In this document: in pieces, positions 41,227-50,205 of the stretch
Layout: each line of letters opens with the position of its first letter
Numbering within the stretch: the first letter of the stretch is position 1
Source: Candidatus Bathyarchaeota archaeon
GTDB taxonomy: Archaea > Thermoproteota > Bathyarchaeia > Bathyarchaeales > Bathycorpusculaceae
Assembly (NCBI GenBank): GCA_026014745.1
Contig: JAOZHS010000003.1
Span: 228,137 to 292,136 of the forward strand
Direction: 5' to 3'
Length of the DNA stretch: 64,000 nucleotides
Notes under the pieces: model-generated
The model's input: the letters and a program-made list of their open reading frames with translations, nothing else
Databases searched by the model: none
What the model was told of the DNA's origin: nothing
Translations under genes and position numbers: made by a program

Positions 41227-41358
41227 ATGCCTATCGCACGTCTTTGCCCTGACTGCTACGAAGAAATGAAACCCACCTGCGACACGGAAGGTCGCATATT
41301 ATACCATGAATGCCCAAAATGTGGCATGCGCATACTCTTCACTCACTCTGGACACTAA
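41227..41358 (+). CDS. zinc-ribbon microprotein (43 aa)
   Basis: MPIARLCPDCYEEMKP and HECPKCGMRILF give two CxxC knuckles about 24 residues apart, a small zinc ribbon. GAGGAGAA lies a few bases before ATG 41227. It follows cdvB by 100 bp on the same strand. Function unknown. Confidence 0.65.
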   Translation: MPIARLCPDCYEEMKPTCDTEGRILYHECPKCGMRILFTHSGH

Positions 41359-41392
41359 AAGTAGTTTAAAAAAGTGGATCGCACTGCTTTGC

Positions 41393-42091
41393 TTACTGTT
41401 TCACCATATTTTTACGTTTATAGTAAACTACTGGTAGCGAAACCACAAGTAACAGGATTAGGACTTCGGCTACTTGTAATTCCGGGGCGGTAGGGGTTAC
41501 TTCTGAAGCAGGGGCGGGCGCGGTAGGCGTGCCATTCTGTACAGACGATGAAGCTGTAGCGGTAGGAACTGATGTTGGCGCAGGGGTTGATGTGAGTCTC
41601 ACGGTATAGACGGTTATGTTCTCGCTGATGGTTACTTGCTCTCCGTCGTCAGGGGTGGTGAAGCAAACCTCAGATTGGGTGCCTATGATGAAGAAGACTG
41701 TGGGATGATACAAAATACAGCTTGCTTTAACTACTAAGCTGTGGTTGCCGGCAGGGACCTCAAGAGTTGTGTTATACTGTGACACTGCAAAGAGGTCATG
41801 ACTGCTGACTTGTTCTGTCACGCCATCTATTGTGTACGATACTAAGAAGAAATCACAAAGATAATTCTCATACTTTGCTTCTCCTACCGAAAAGCTGATG
41901 TTGTAACCCTCGGGATAGTTCGTGTTGTTTTGTGGGCTCGTAATACTGATGGTCGGGGGTATGGCGCCAACTAGAGGTTCAATCTCTGTGTAATCAAAAT
42001 AGGGATTAGCACTAACCACACAGACCGCCGCTAACCCGCTAAGAAGCAATAAAGAGGCAAATACAGCACAAACAAAGCTTATTCTTTTCAT
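41393..42091 (-). CDS. secreted Ig-like protein with C-terminal membrane anchor (232 aa)
   Basis: Signal peptide SFVCAVFASLLLLSGLAAVCVVSA; beta-rich domain PTISITSPQNNTNYPEGYNISFSV; Thr/Ser/Pro-rich linker; helix VAEVLILLLVVSLPVVYY followed by KRKN. It is a surface protein of unknown ligand. Divergent from the wHTH membrane regulator gene across ~170 bp. Confidence 0.7.
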   Translation of the reverse strand: MKRISFVCAVFASLLLLSGLAAVCVVSANPYFDYTEIEPLVGAIPPTISITSPQNNTNYPEGYNISFSVGEAKYENYLCDFFLVSYTIDGVTEQVSSHDLFAVSQYNTTLEVPAGNHSLVVKASCILYHPTVFFIIGTQSEVCFTTPDDGEQVTISENITVYTVRLTSTPAPTSVPTATASSSVQNGTPTAPAPASEVTPTAPELQVAEVLILLLVVSLPVVYYKRKNMVKQ

Positions 42092-42263
42092 TTAAACCAA
42101 GAGCTAACTAAACTCACCGATTCCTTATGAAGTTTTACATTAAACAAATTGGAGAGAAGCAGTCTTTTGATGCTCCTTTTGTTAAAAAACCCCCAAATTG
42201 TCTGTTCTAAAGACTGGACTTATATGGTACCTGCAAGCTTACAGAGGTCGAGAGGGTTCACTA

Positions 42264-42710
42264 GTGAACGGGAGCGACGAAACAGAGATAGAATACGCGC
42301 TACGAGGCAAAGCCTGGAAGGTTTACTGGTTCCTGCTTCGAACAGGCGCCCCAGTTGGCGTGCGTGAAGTTCAGAGGTCTCTGCATTTTAGCAGCCCCAG
42401 CATCGCATTCCACCATCTTGAACAGCTCCGCGAGTTGGGGTTAGTAGAAAAACAAGAAGTTGGCGGCCACTACGTTTTGGTCAGCCAAATAAAAATTGGA
42501 GTACTGCGGCATTACGTAAAACTGGGAAAAGTGCTGTTTCCAAGGTTCTTCTTTTACGCGCTGTTTTGCACAGTGTTTTTTTCCGCATACATTTTTGTGA
42601 TATTTGACGGTTTTACCCGCAGTAACCTCTTCATCGTTTCCTTCGCAGCAATCGTCTGCCTCGTATTCTGGTACGAAGCATACAGAGTGTGGAACATGAG
42701 GCCATTCTAA
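42264..42710 (+). CDS. membrane-tethered winged-helix regulator
   Basis: Residues about 10-75 form a winged helix (WKVYWFLLRTGAPVGVREVQ, SSPSIAFHHLEQLRELGLVEK), and the C-terminus has two membrane helices (FFFYALFCTVFFSAYIFVIF, NLFIVSFAAIVCLVFWYEA). GTG 42264 with GAGAGGG upstream is preferred; the frame is open to 42198. It could sense the envelope and regulate the adjacent surface-protein genes on both sides. Confidence 0.75.
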   Translation: MNGSDETEIEYALRGKAWKVYWFLLRTGAPVGVREVQRSLHFSSPSIAFHHLEQLRELGLVEKQEVGGHYVLVSQIKIGVLRHYVKLGKVLFPRFFFYALFCTVFFSAYIFVIFDGFTRSNLFIVSFAAIVCLVFWYEAYRVWNMRPF

Positions 42711-42768
42711 ATGTTAGAACACCCTGTTCGCACGCTTAGCATAAAATAAAATCCCACCAATCATATGC

Positions 42769-44772
42769 ATGGAGAAACATGGCATGGTACAACGAGAAAT
42801 CCGTAAAAAAAGCTTCCTCTACGGGACAACCGCAGTGCTCTCTGCAATTATTTTAGTGTCAACCATATACGTCTTCGGCGCCGCACCCTTGATTTATCCT
42901 CCAAACCAATCCCCTCTCACTGGCAACATGAAGACGTTTAGTTCCATGACGGAACTCACCAACTTTGTTTCCAAAAACTCCCTGAACAGTTGGGCTTACG
43001 GCGGTGGACCCCTAGATGAACGGTTTTTCGGTACCGCCACGCCTCTCCCTCAACCCGCCTACACAGCCTCAGAGGGAACCTTGGGAGCAAACTCGCCCCA
43101 AACAGATAACAGCAAAGCCTACTCCACAACCAACATACAAGTCTCCGGCGTCGACGAAGCAGACACCGTCAAAACCGACGGCCAATACATCTTCACCGTC
43201 ACCGCCCCCCAGACCTACGGATACTACACCTACGAGTCTTACCCCCAAGCCAACAGCTCAGTCTACATTTTAGACTCTAACGCCCAAAACCCCGCGGTAG
43301 TTTCCAAGATTCAGTTGGGCAACGGCACCGAACCCGCCGGTCTCTACCTAAGCGACGATGGCTCTAAACTGGTGGTTTTAGCCAGCAAATACGAAACCTA
43401 CACCTTCGCGGGCGGCGCAACTCCAGACCGCTCATCTAACACAATGCTCCAAGCATACCACAGCGACGTCTACACCTACCTCAATGTGTATGATGTCACA
43501 AACAAGGCAACACCCACCCTGACGCAGAACCTCACGGTAAGTGGCAGCTACTTTAATTCCCGCATGATAGGCAACGACGTCTACACTGTAGTTAGTCAAC
43601 CCGCCTCTGTTTATGGCGACACCGTAACCTTACCAACCATGTCTAGGGGAAAACAGGAAAACTCCATTGCACCCTCAAACATCTATTATGCGGACATGAA
43701 TGACTCAAACTACTGCACCTTCACCAGTTTCTATGGCATCAACATTGCAGATTCAGCGGTGGCGCCAACAAACCTAACCGTGGTTATGGGCGGTGCAAGC
43801 ACAATGTATGTTTCCACAAACAACATCTACGTAACTTACCCCATGTGGGACTCAAACGGCGACTACACCTCGATTTACCGTATAGCCATAAATGGGCTAC
43901 AATTAACCTTCGAAGCCAAAGGCACCGTCCCCGGCTCCATCATAAACCAGTACGCCATGGACGAATACGATGGCTATCTGCGGTTAGCGACGAATTGGCA
44001 GGGCATAACCACAGACGCCATAAACAACCAGGCAGGAACCAAAATGAACAACGTATACGTCCTCGACCAAACCCTCGCAATAACAGGAAAACTGGAGGGG
44101 TTAGCGCAGAACGAGAACCTGCATTCGGCGCGGTTTATGGGCGACAAATGCTACCTCGTCACCTTCAAAAACACTGACCCGCTCTTCGTAATTGATGTCA
44201 GTCAACCTGAAAATCCACGTGTGTTGGGCGAACTTAAAATCCCCGGCTACTCCGACTACCTCCACCCCTACGACGAAACCCACCTCATAGGCTTGGGCAA
44301 AGAAACCGTAGCTGCAGAGAACGAAGACTTTGCGTGGTATCAAGGTCTTAAGCTGGCGCTGTTTGATGTATCCGACGTCAACAACCCCAGTTTGCTCTCC
44401 AACTACACGATAGGTGACCGCGGCACAGACTCCTCAGCCCTCTCAGACCCCCATGCTTTCCTCTTTGACAAAACCTCAGGGCTACTTGTAATCCCCGTTA
44501 ATTTAGCCATAGTCAACGACGCATACAAATCTCAGGGAAGCTCAGCCTATGGGGAACAAGTATGGCAGGGCGCCTACGTATTCAACGTCAGCGTAGACGG
44601 AGGCTTCACCCTCAAAGGAACAATAACCCACACTGCTGGCACTTTAGACACAAACCGCTACATAACCCGCAGCCTATACATCGACAACGTCCTCTACACA
44701 ATATCTAACAGCCAAGTAAAACTCAACAACCTAAGCGACCTCTCAGAAATCGCCACCATCAACCTAAACTAA
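42769..44772 (+). CDS. secreted beta-propeller domain protein (PF09826 type)
   Basis: 667 residues. A signal anchor (FLYGTTAVLSAIILVSTIYV) is followed by VSGVDEADTVKTDGQYIFTV, the hallmark of archaeal 'beta propeller domain' proteins. Repeated strands later contain YLNVYDVTNKATPTL, PLFVIDVSQPENPRVLGEL and LALFDVSDVNNPSLLSNY, each a blade. No C-terminal anchor is visible. A role in extracellular binding or signalling is inferred. The regulator upstream ends 58 bases before the ATG. Confidence 0.82.
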   Translation: MEKHGMVQREIRKKSFLYGTTAVLSAIILVSTIYVFGAAPLIYPPNQSPLTGNMKTFSSMTELTNFVSKNSLNSWAYGGGPLDERFFGTATPLPQPAYTASEGTLGANSPQTDNSKAYSTTNIQVSGVDEADTVKTDGQYIFTVTAPQTYGYYTYESYPQANSSVYILDSNAQNPAVVSKIQLGNGTEPAGLYLSDDGSKLVVLASKYETYTFAGGATPDRSSNTMLQAYHSDVYTYLNVYDVTNKATPTLTQNLTVSGSYFNSRMIGNDVYTVVSQPASVYGDTVTLPTMSRGKQENSIAPSNIYYADMNDSNYCTFTSFYGINIADSAVAPTNLTVVMGGASTMYVSTNNIYVTYPMWDSNGDYTSIYRIAINGLQLTFEAKGTVPGSIINQYAMDEYDGYLRLATNWQGITTDAINNQAGTKMNNVYVLDQTLAITGKLEGLAQNENLHSARFMGDKCYLVTFKNTDPLFVIDVSQPENPRVLGELKIPGYSDYLHPYDETHLIGLGKETVAAENEDFAWYQGLKLALFDVSDVNNPSLLSNYTIGDRGTDSSALSDPHAFLFDKTSGLLVIPVNLAIVNDAYKSQGSSAYGEQVWQGAYVFNVSVDGGFTLKGTITHTAGTLDTNRYITRSLYIDNVLYTISNSQVKLNNLSDLSEIATINLN

Positions 44773-44820
44773 CCCAAAAAACTTTATTTTTTTTAAATTT
44801 TTAACCAAAAAACCTGTTTA

Positions 44821-45984
44821 TCAAGTTATGGTTTGGTTCCAATAGTAAACTGTACAATAATTTTCCAAAATGGGCTCTATAACTTCTGGTTCATCATAGA
44901 GAATATCGAAGCGTGCCCCGTAGCGTTGGGTGAGGGTTTGGATGTCATTGTAGATTTTTGCGGACAAGTTGTCGGCGGGGAATAAACCCCAGATGTGGTC
45001 TTCGGCGCGGCGAAAACCAAACCCATAATCCCTCGGAATCACATATGCGACTTGTGCGGTGTTTTCGCCGAGGCTCTCGGGGTCGGATTGGAGGGTGTTC
45101 CAGAATCTTTGCAGCACTTCAAAATGCGCCTCTGTCATGGTTCCATGGTCGGTTATGTTAGGGTAGCTGAAGATGAATGCGTAGGTTGCGCCTGCGCTGT
45201 AGGCTAGGGCGAGGTCGTTGTAGAGTTCTTCGGGGTTTTCAAGGTAGGGGGATTGGTCGTATTTCCAGTTTATGATTACGCCCCAATCCCTGTTAAAAGC
45301 AGTGGCGGCGCCGCGGTTCTGGGCGATGATGCGTTCGCGGCTCTCGTTGCCAACGAACTCTGCGAATATGCCTGTGTAGTTGGCTTTGTAGTTAAACCAG
45401 TTTAGGGCGAAATCCGCAGTGAATATGCGGGGAGTGTAAGGATAGTAGTAGTTGATCATAAGTGACAGGTTGGCGACGTAGTACTGTGAGGTTTTGTTGT
45501 AGGTGGCGGTGTCGTTGATTATCATGGAGGGACCGGCTTCAAGCTGTTTCCCGCCGGGTTCATCTATCTTGTAGATGCCGAGGAATTGGTCGCCATATTT
45601 TTGCTGCGCATCAAGCATCCACTGCGTTATGGTGTAACCATCACTATAATGGTACTCGGTGATGCTGGTGAAAAAAACGACAAAATCAAGCCCTGACGCA
45701 GCCACATAGTCACATGCTTCATCAAGCGCAGTCCTGTTAAATGAAAGCTCAATCGAGCCGACCACAAAAAAATTCGTATAATCCTTAACCTTATCAACCA
45801 GCTTTTTTAATTCGTCGATGTTGCTGCTGTATGCGTAGTCGACGCCGACGTAGAATTTTCTGTCAGCACCTTTGGGACTCAATGGGTCAACTACTAAAAA
45901 CACGGATAACGCAACTATCCCAATTAATGCTGCAGCGGCCGCGAAGAGGAGTTTTTGGTTCAACAGATTCAACCAAACATGCAA
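44821..45984 (-). CDS. membrane-anchored TIM-barrel-like protein (387 aa)
   Basis: N-terminal anchor (LLFAAAAALIGIVALSVFLVV), then an alpha/beta repeat resembling glycoside hydrolases: RKFYVGVDYAYSSNIDELKK, LDFVVFFTSITEYH, FLGIYKIDEPGGK with Asp-Glu in the barrel-end position, and YAFIFSYPNITDHG. Catalytic acids are plausible but not identified with certainty. It may hydrolyse or bind envelope or extracellular glycans. Convergent with the propeller gene. Confidence 0.6.
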   Translation of the reverse strand: MHVWLNLLNQKLLFAAAAALIGIVALSVFLVVDPLSPKGADRKFYVGVDYAYSSNIDELKKLVDKVKDYTNFFVVGSIELSFNRTALDEACDYVAASGLDFVVFFTSITEYHYSDGYTITQWMLDAQQKYGDQFLGIYKIDEPGGKQLEAGPSMIINDTATYNKTSQYYVANLSLMINYYYPYTPRIFTADFALNWFNYKANYTGIFAEFVGNESRERIIAQNRGAATAFNRDWGVIINWKYDQSPYLENPEELYNDLALAYSAGATYAFIFSYPNITDHGTMTEAHFEVLQRFWNTLQSDPESLGENTAQVAYVIPRDYGFGFRRAEDHIWGLFPADNLSAKIYNDIQTLTQRYGARFDILYDEPEVIEPILENYCTVYYWNQTIT

Positions 45985-46045
45985 ATAATCCCCTTACACG
46001 GTATTTAATGTTTCATTATTTACCAAGCAGCCAAAAACGCAGAAG

Positions 46046-46486
46046 TCATCTGCTGACTAAACCAACCAATGCGCCTTCAGCCAGAATATGCCCAGACATT
46101 GCTCGTTCAAGATCGCGTTTAGATGATTTCACGCTTAATGTTAACGTGGTATCCAAGGCGTAGACTTTAAAGAAGTACCTATGTGTTCCCGATGGTGGAC
46201 AAGGACCAGTGTACCCGTTTAGTCCCATGCCATTTAGACCCTGTGTTCCTAGGGTGGTGGCGTTCTCGGCGATGACGTCTGCGGGGGGAATGTTCCAGAC
46301 TACCCAATGGTCAAATGTACCGCGTGGCGCGTCTGGGTCGTCAACGATTAAAGCCAGACTTTTGGTGCCTTCAGGGGACCCGTCCATTGTTAGAGGAGGG
46401 CTGATGTCTTGGCCTTTGCAGGTGTATTTTTTGGGAATAAGCTGCATATTTTCAAAAGCGGGGCTTTTCACGGTTATGGTCTTCAT
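46046..46486 (-). CDS. YbhB/YbcL-type PEBP (Raf kinase inhibitor-like) protein
   Basis: 146 residues with LALIVDDPDAPRGTFDHWVVWNIP and GYTGPCPPSGTHRYFFKVYALD, the two PEBP signatures forming the anion-binding pocket. Cytoplasmic. Function in archaea unknown. Confidence 0.93.
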   Translation of the reverse strand: MKTITVKSPAFENMQLIPKKYTCKGQDISPPLTMDGSPEGTKSLALIVDDPDAPRGTFDHWVVWNIPPADVIAENATTLGTQGLNGMGLNGYTGPCPPSGTHRYFFKVYALDTTLTLSVKSSKRDLERAMSGHILAEGALVGLVSR

Positions 46487-46567
46487 GGGTAAACCTCAGT
46501 TAACATACTGCTTTTAGGGAATAAATATGTGGTGAAAGACTATTTACAGGGTTTAGTTGCCCAATTC

Positions 46568-46690
46568 CTAAACCATGTCTGTTTTTGTTTGGTAGTTCTG
46601 AACTTTATGTTGGGTCATGCGGTGAACTCGGAGTTCCTCGGGGGTTTGGAATTCGGCTTTGCAGATTGGGCACTTATAGGTTTCATACAC
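46568..46690 (-). CDS. C2H2 zinc-finger microprotein (40 aa)
   Basis: YKCPICKAEFQTPEELRVHR followed by MTQH is a classical C-x2-C-x12-H-x4-H finger. GTG 46690 has GAGG eight bases upstream. The finger fills half of the protein. Such single-finger proteins occur in archaea and their viruses as DNA-binding factors. Too short for ordinary ORF finding. Confidence 0.6.
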   Translation of the reverse strand: MYETYKCPICKAEFQTPEELRVHRMTQHKVQNYQTKTDMV

Positions 46691-46766
46691 TTTTAGGTCC
46701 TCTTTGCCAAGCCTTAGGCGAATAAATGTTTAAAAAAATATGTGACTGTAAAAGCACAGCCACGAG

Positions 46767-46973
46767 TTACGGGTTTTCTTCTGTCCATTTCTCGACTATC
46801 AATTTGCCCTCGGTTGGGTTGAAACTGACTTTAACGGGCATGGAGCCGTCGCATTTAAGCGGGAACATGCTATCATCAACTACACGAACAGGCAAATAGA
46901 GCAGATATCGGTCGTCTTTGCGCCTGAATATGGTTCCTTTTCCGTTATTCCCCATAGCATCACAAACAGGCAT
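46767..46973 (-). CDS. small conserved hypothetical protein (68 aa), AbrB-like
   Basis: NGKGTIFRRKDDRYLLYLPVRVVDDSMFPL and VKVSFNPTEGKLIVEKW give the strand order of a swapped-hairpin AbrB domain, though this is tentative. AGGAAG precedes ATG 46973. It lies 72 bases downstream of nothing and upstream of the ABC permease end on the same strand reading away. Function unknown. Confidence 0.5.
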   Translation of the reverse strand: MPVCDAMGNNGKGTIFRRKDDRYLLYLPVRVVDDSMFPLKCDGSMPVKVSFNPTEGKLIVEKWTEENP

Positions 46974-47044
46974 ACGTTTACTTCCTAACCGCTTTTAAAT
47001 GTGACTGAAAAATGAGTAATAATTTGCCAAGGGAAAGTTGTAAC

Positions 47045-48742
47045 TTACACCTCAGCTCGCCGAATAAGCTCCTTTGCACTATTAATGTTGACGCGGTAGA
47101 ATACCACCGTTATCACTGACGCTATGATTCCGCTTATTGCAGTTGAAATCGCCAAGTTTGTTGTAGTGGTCGGGATAAGAGTGAAGAGGGAACCCGTAAG
47201 TATCGAAATCACATAGGGTGCAAGGGGAGCTAAAATGCCTACACCAGCAAGGCCACATACAAGTAAGCCTATTAATGACCATTCTTGGCGGATCATTCGG
47301 GTACGACGCGCCACCGAGAAATCAGCTCCTTTAAAGCCAACGGTAAGCGCAATTGAGCCTACCGCCATTAAGATAAAGACGGCTTCGATGAAGCTAACTA
47401 TTGTGACCTGAAGCGAAGGATGATAGAATATTGTGCCGACGACACCCGTAATAATTAGCACCAAAATCGACATGACCACTATGAAGAACATCTTGCTTTT
47501 CACTAAGCTTTTAGGCGAAATCGGTGAAGCATAGATTCTCCATACGGCTTGACCTTCTTCGCCAATCAAGACAGTACCAAGACTCATAGCCATTATACCC
47601 ACCGGAAACATAAATGACATACCCAAGAACATGAGGTTTACAAAAGCAGGTACGCCTTCAGTGGTTAAGTTAACTGACTGCATAATGGGAATCAAAACGA
47701 AGATTATCGGAGCAATAAATATGCCCATTAGTTCTCGTCTGCGAGTGAAAGCGCGTATGTCTTTACGGATGATGGCTGCTTCCACAGTTGAAAAGCCCAA
47801 GCTGCCCAGCAACCCAGTTTTGGGTACGTATGCGGCGCCGCTTTTCTGGATACTGATTGCGGGGGGTTCATAGAGTCCAAAGCGCTGATTTAGATAAATG
47901 GCAAAGTAATAGAGAGCAACTATGAACACCGCGGATAAGGCAACAAATAGGACACCCAGCAAGACAACGCCATTTAGCAGGTAGGTTAGAGTTATGCCAA
48001 GCCAAACAAAGGGCACAAACCATGCAGAGCTCTGAATCGCCGCGAAACCTTGAATGAACGCTGAGGAACCGTAAGTTAAGGAGAAGTAAATCACGTAGAA
48101 GAACAAGAAGAACAGCAGTGAACCGATGAAACGGACCCAGACGGCTGCTTTGCCGCTGGACTTATACACTGCTCCAGTGAAGCGGACTTGGAGGACACGC
48201 ACGATTTCTGTGGTGGCACTCGCCATAAAGGCTGCCCCAAACATTGCAAGCGACGTCACGATAGCTTGCCACGCCATACCATTAAGGGCTCCAAACACAA
48301 TCACGCCCGCCGTCATACCAGTCACTATCGCAAGAGGGAACCCTAACAAGTTAGAGAGGATAGAAGCCATAGTTTGTTCTTTCCAAGTGATGGGTAACCA
48401 ATAGTTGATTTGTGTAGTGGCGCGCATGCCTGCTAACTGAATTTGCTGGAGCAAAGTTAAGATGACACAAAATAGGAGCACAAGCGTGGGCAACGTGGCG
48501 AATATGCCTACAGACGCCTCAGATAGAGGAAGAAAGACCGTGCTTACTTGAGGGTCAGCATATACTGCGGCAGTAAGGACACTAGCTAAATAACCGCCTA
48601 TGACACCGATAACTGCAGCAACCCAGTAAGGCCAATAGGCGATGATTTTGTTTTCATGGTAACGGGTGATTTTTATGCCTCGAATTAGCCTGCCGGATTT
48701 ACGCTCCACCCGAAGCAGGAGCATGATGTTTTTCCAGTTCAT
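47045..48742 (-). CDS. ABC transporter permease (565 aa)
   Basis: About 12-14 hydrophobic helices in two halves, with an N-terminal cytoplasmic segment LLRVERKSGRLIRGIKITRY. Its start overlaps the end of the ATPase gene (ATG within 48739-48742), so the two are translationally coupled. It is similar in layout to ABC-2-type exporters. Substrate unknown. Confidence 0.8.
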   Translation of the reverse strand: MNWKNIMLLLRVERKSGRLIRGIKITRYHENKIIAYWPYWVAAVIGVIGGYLASVLTAAVYADPQVSTVFLPLSEASVGIFATLPTLVLLFCVILTLLQQIQLAGMRATTQINYWLPITWKEQTMASILSNLLGFPLAIVTGMTAGVIVFGALNGMAWQAIVTSLAMFGAAFMASATTEIVRVLQVRFTGAVYKSSGKAAVWVRFIGSLLFFLFFYVIYFSLTYGSSAFIQGFAAIQSSAWFVPFVWLGITLTYLLNGVVLLGVLFVALSAVFIVALYYFAIYLNQRFGLYEPPAISIQKSGAAYVPKTGLLGSLGFSTVEAAIIRKDIRAFTRRRELMGIFIAPIIFVLIPIMQSVNLTTEGVPAFVNLMFLGMSFMFPVGIMAMSLGTVLIGEEGQAVWRIYASPISPKSLVKSKMFFIVVMSILVLIITGVVGTIFYHPSLQVTIVSFIEAVFILMAVGSIALTVGFKGADFSVARRTRMIRQEWSLIGLLVCGLAGVGILAPLAPYVISILTGSLFTLIPTTTTNLAISTAISGIIASVITVVFYRVNINSAKELIRRAEV

Positions 48743-49536
48743 TTCAAGAGTTCCTCAACAACAGCTCGTAAATCGCCTGTACCAGTTAGTTTCAGGAAGA
48801 TGTCTTCCAAACCGGAACCGGGCAAACTGGCACGGTGACGAAGCTCTTCCATGTTGCCTAACTCTAGGATGTTACCTTGATACATGATGGCTATGCGGTC
48901 ACACACAGCCTCAGCAATCTCAAGCACATGGGTTGAGAGGATAGTGGTGACGCCTTGCTGTTTGAGTTCATAGAGGAAATCCTTAACTATTCTTGCACTT
49001 CGAGGGTCAAGAGCGTTTAGGGGCTCGTCGAGAATTAGAAGTTTGGGTTTGTGGATGAACGCAGAGATGAGGCTGATTTTCTTTTTCATGCCGTCTGAGT
49101 AGCTATTTATCATGTCGCCTTCGCGGCCTTCCAGCTGCAAGGCTTTGAGGTATTCAGTTATGCGTTGCTGCTTATCCGCGGGTGATACCTCATAGATGTC
49201 TGCGATGAAGTCGAGATATTCGATTCCCGTTAAGAATTCATAGACAGTGGGTGACTCGGGTACGTAGCCTACTTGACGTTTAACTGCAACAGGGTCTTTT
49301 TGCACGTCAAGCCCCAACACTGTTACTTGCCCCGCGGTAGGTGGAACCAATCCCATAAGCATCTTCATGGTGGTGGATTTCCCTGACCCGTTGGGACCTA
49401 AGAGCGCAAAAATTTCGCCAGTGTTAACTGTTAAAGAAATGTTGTTTACTGCTACTAGTTCGTTATAGCGTTTAGTAACGCCTCTCAAATCAACGGCATA
49501 TTGACTACCCAATGTTATTGCACGCTCAGTCTGCAA
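48739..49536 (-). CDS. ABC transporter ATP-binding protein
   Basis: Walker A LLGPNGSGKSTTMK, signature SYSDGMKKKISL (D for G in the second position), Walker B LLILDEPLNALDP and H-loop STHVLEIAE. 265 residues. With the downstream permease it forms an ABC-2-like exporter. Confidence 0.92.
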   Translation of the reverse strand: MQTERAITLGSQYAVDLRGVTKRYNELVAVNNISLTVNTGEIFALLGPNGSGKSTTMKMLMGLVPPTAGQVTVLGLDVQKDPVAVKRQVGYVPESPTVYEFLTGIEYLDFIADIYEVSPADKQQRITEYLKALQLEGREGDMINSYSDGMKKKISLISAFIHKPKLLILDEPLNALDPRSARIVKDFLYELKQQGVTTILSTHVLEIAEAVCDRIAIMYQGNILELGNMEELRHRASLPGSGLEDIFLKLTGTGDLRAVVEELLK

Positions 49537-49640
49537 ATAGAAGCACTCAATATTTAAGCCTAATGCGTATTTCCTACTTTAAACACGAAAAAAATGCCCT
49601 AAACACAAAAAGAGGGAAAAATAAAGGATAAACGGTTTGA

Positions 49641-50087
49641 TTAAACAAAACTTAACTCAAAACTAATCGGTACGCCTTCGCCCCAAGATTGCCGAATTGG
49701 ACAGATCTTTTGGGCCATTCCATAAACCATCATGGCTTTCTTGCGTTCCCGCTCGTTATCCTCCACCAAACCCACCTTCATCTCGAAATGCACATCAGTA
49801 AAAATCAGCTTCTCCATGCCCTCCACATTCATCTTCACGGTAGCTTTAGTTTCGAGATTTTTAAGCACCAGTTGGCTGTTTTTAGCAATTAACAGAAACA
49901 AAGTGTTGATGCATGATGCTAATGCTGCGGCGAATATGTCTTCGGGGGTGCAGTAGCCTTCTTTTCCTCCAAACGAGGGAGGCGGACTTACTGTGGCAAG
50001 TTGTTTGCCTCTCGCTGAGAGGGTGCATTCAACTCCTCCAGTCCAATTGGCGACTCCAACAAAATCAAGTTCTGGCATAAAATTCAT
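49641..50087 (-). CDS. OsmC family protein, paralogue 2
   Basis: 148 residues, TPEDIFAAALASCINTLFLL with the first active Cys and AQKICPIRQSWGEGV with the second. GKEGYCTPED precedes. It is longer and more divergent than the 884-1303 paralogue. Thiol-dependent peroxidase or related activity is expected. Confidence 0.85.
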   Translation of the reverse strand: MNFMPELDFVGVANWTGGVECTLSARGKQLATVSPPPSFGGKEGYCTPEDIFAAALASCINTLFLLIAKNSQLVLKNLETKATVKMNVEGMEKLIFTDVHFEMKVGLVEDNERERKKAMMVYGMAQKICPIRQSWGEGVPISFELSFV

Positions 50088-50205
50088 CCGAAATAAAGGT
50101 CTTCCCCCGCGATTTATATTTTTTGAGAATAACTTGGCAGCTTGTGTTAGTAGGGAAAATTTCTAATACCTTTGAAGCGATGGTTCAAGCAAGGGCTCGC
50201 CTGCT

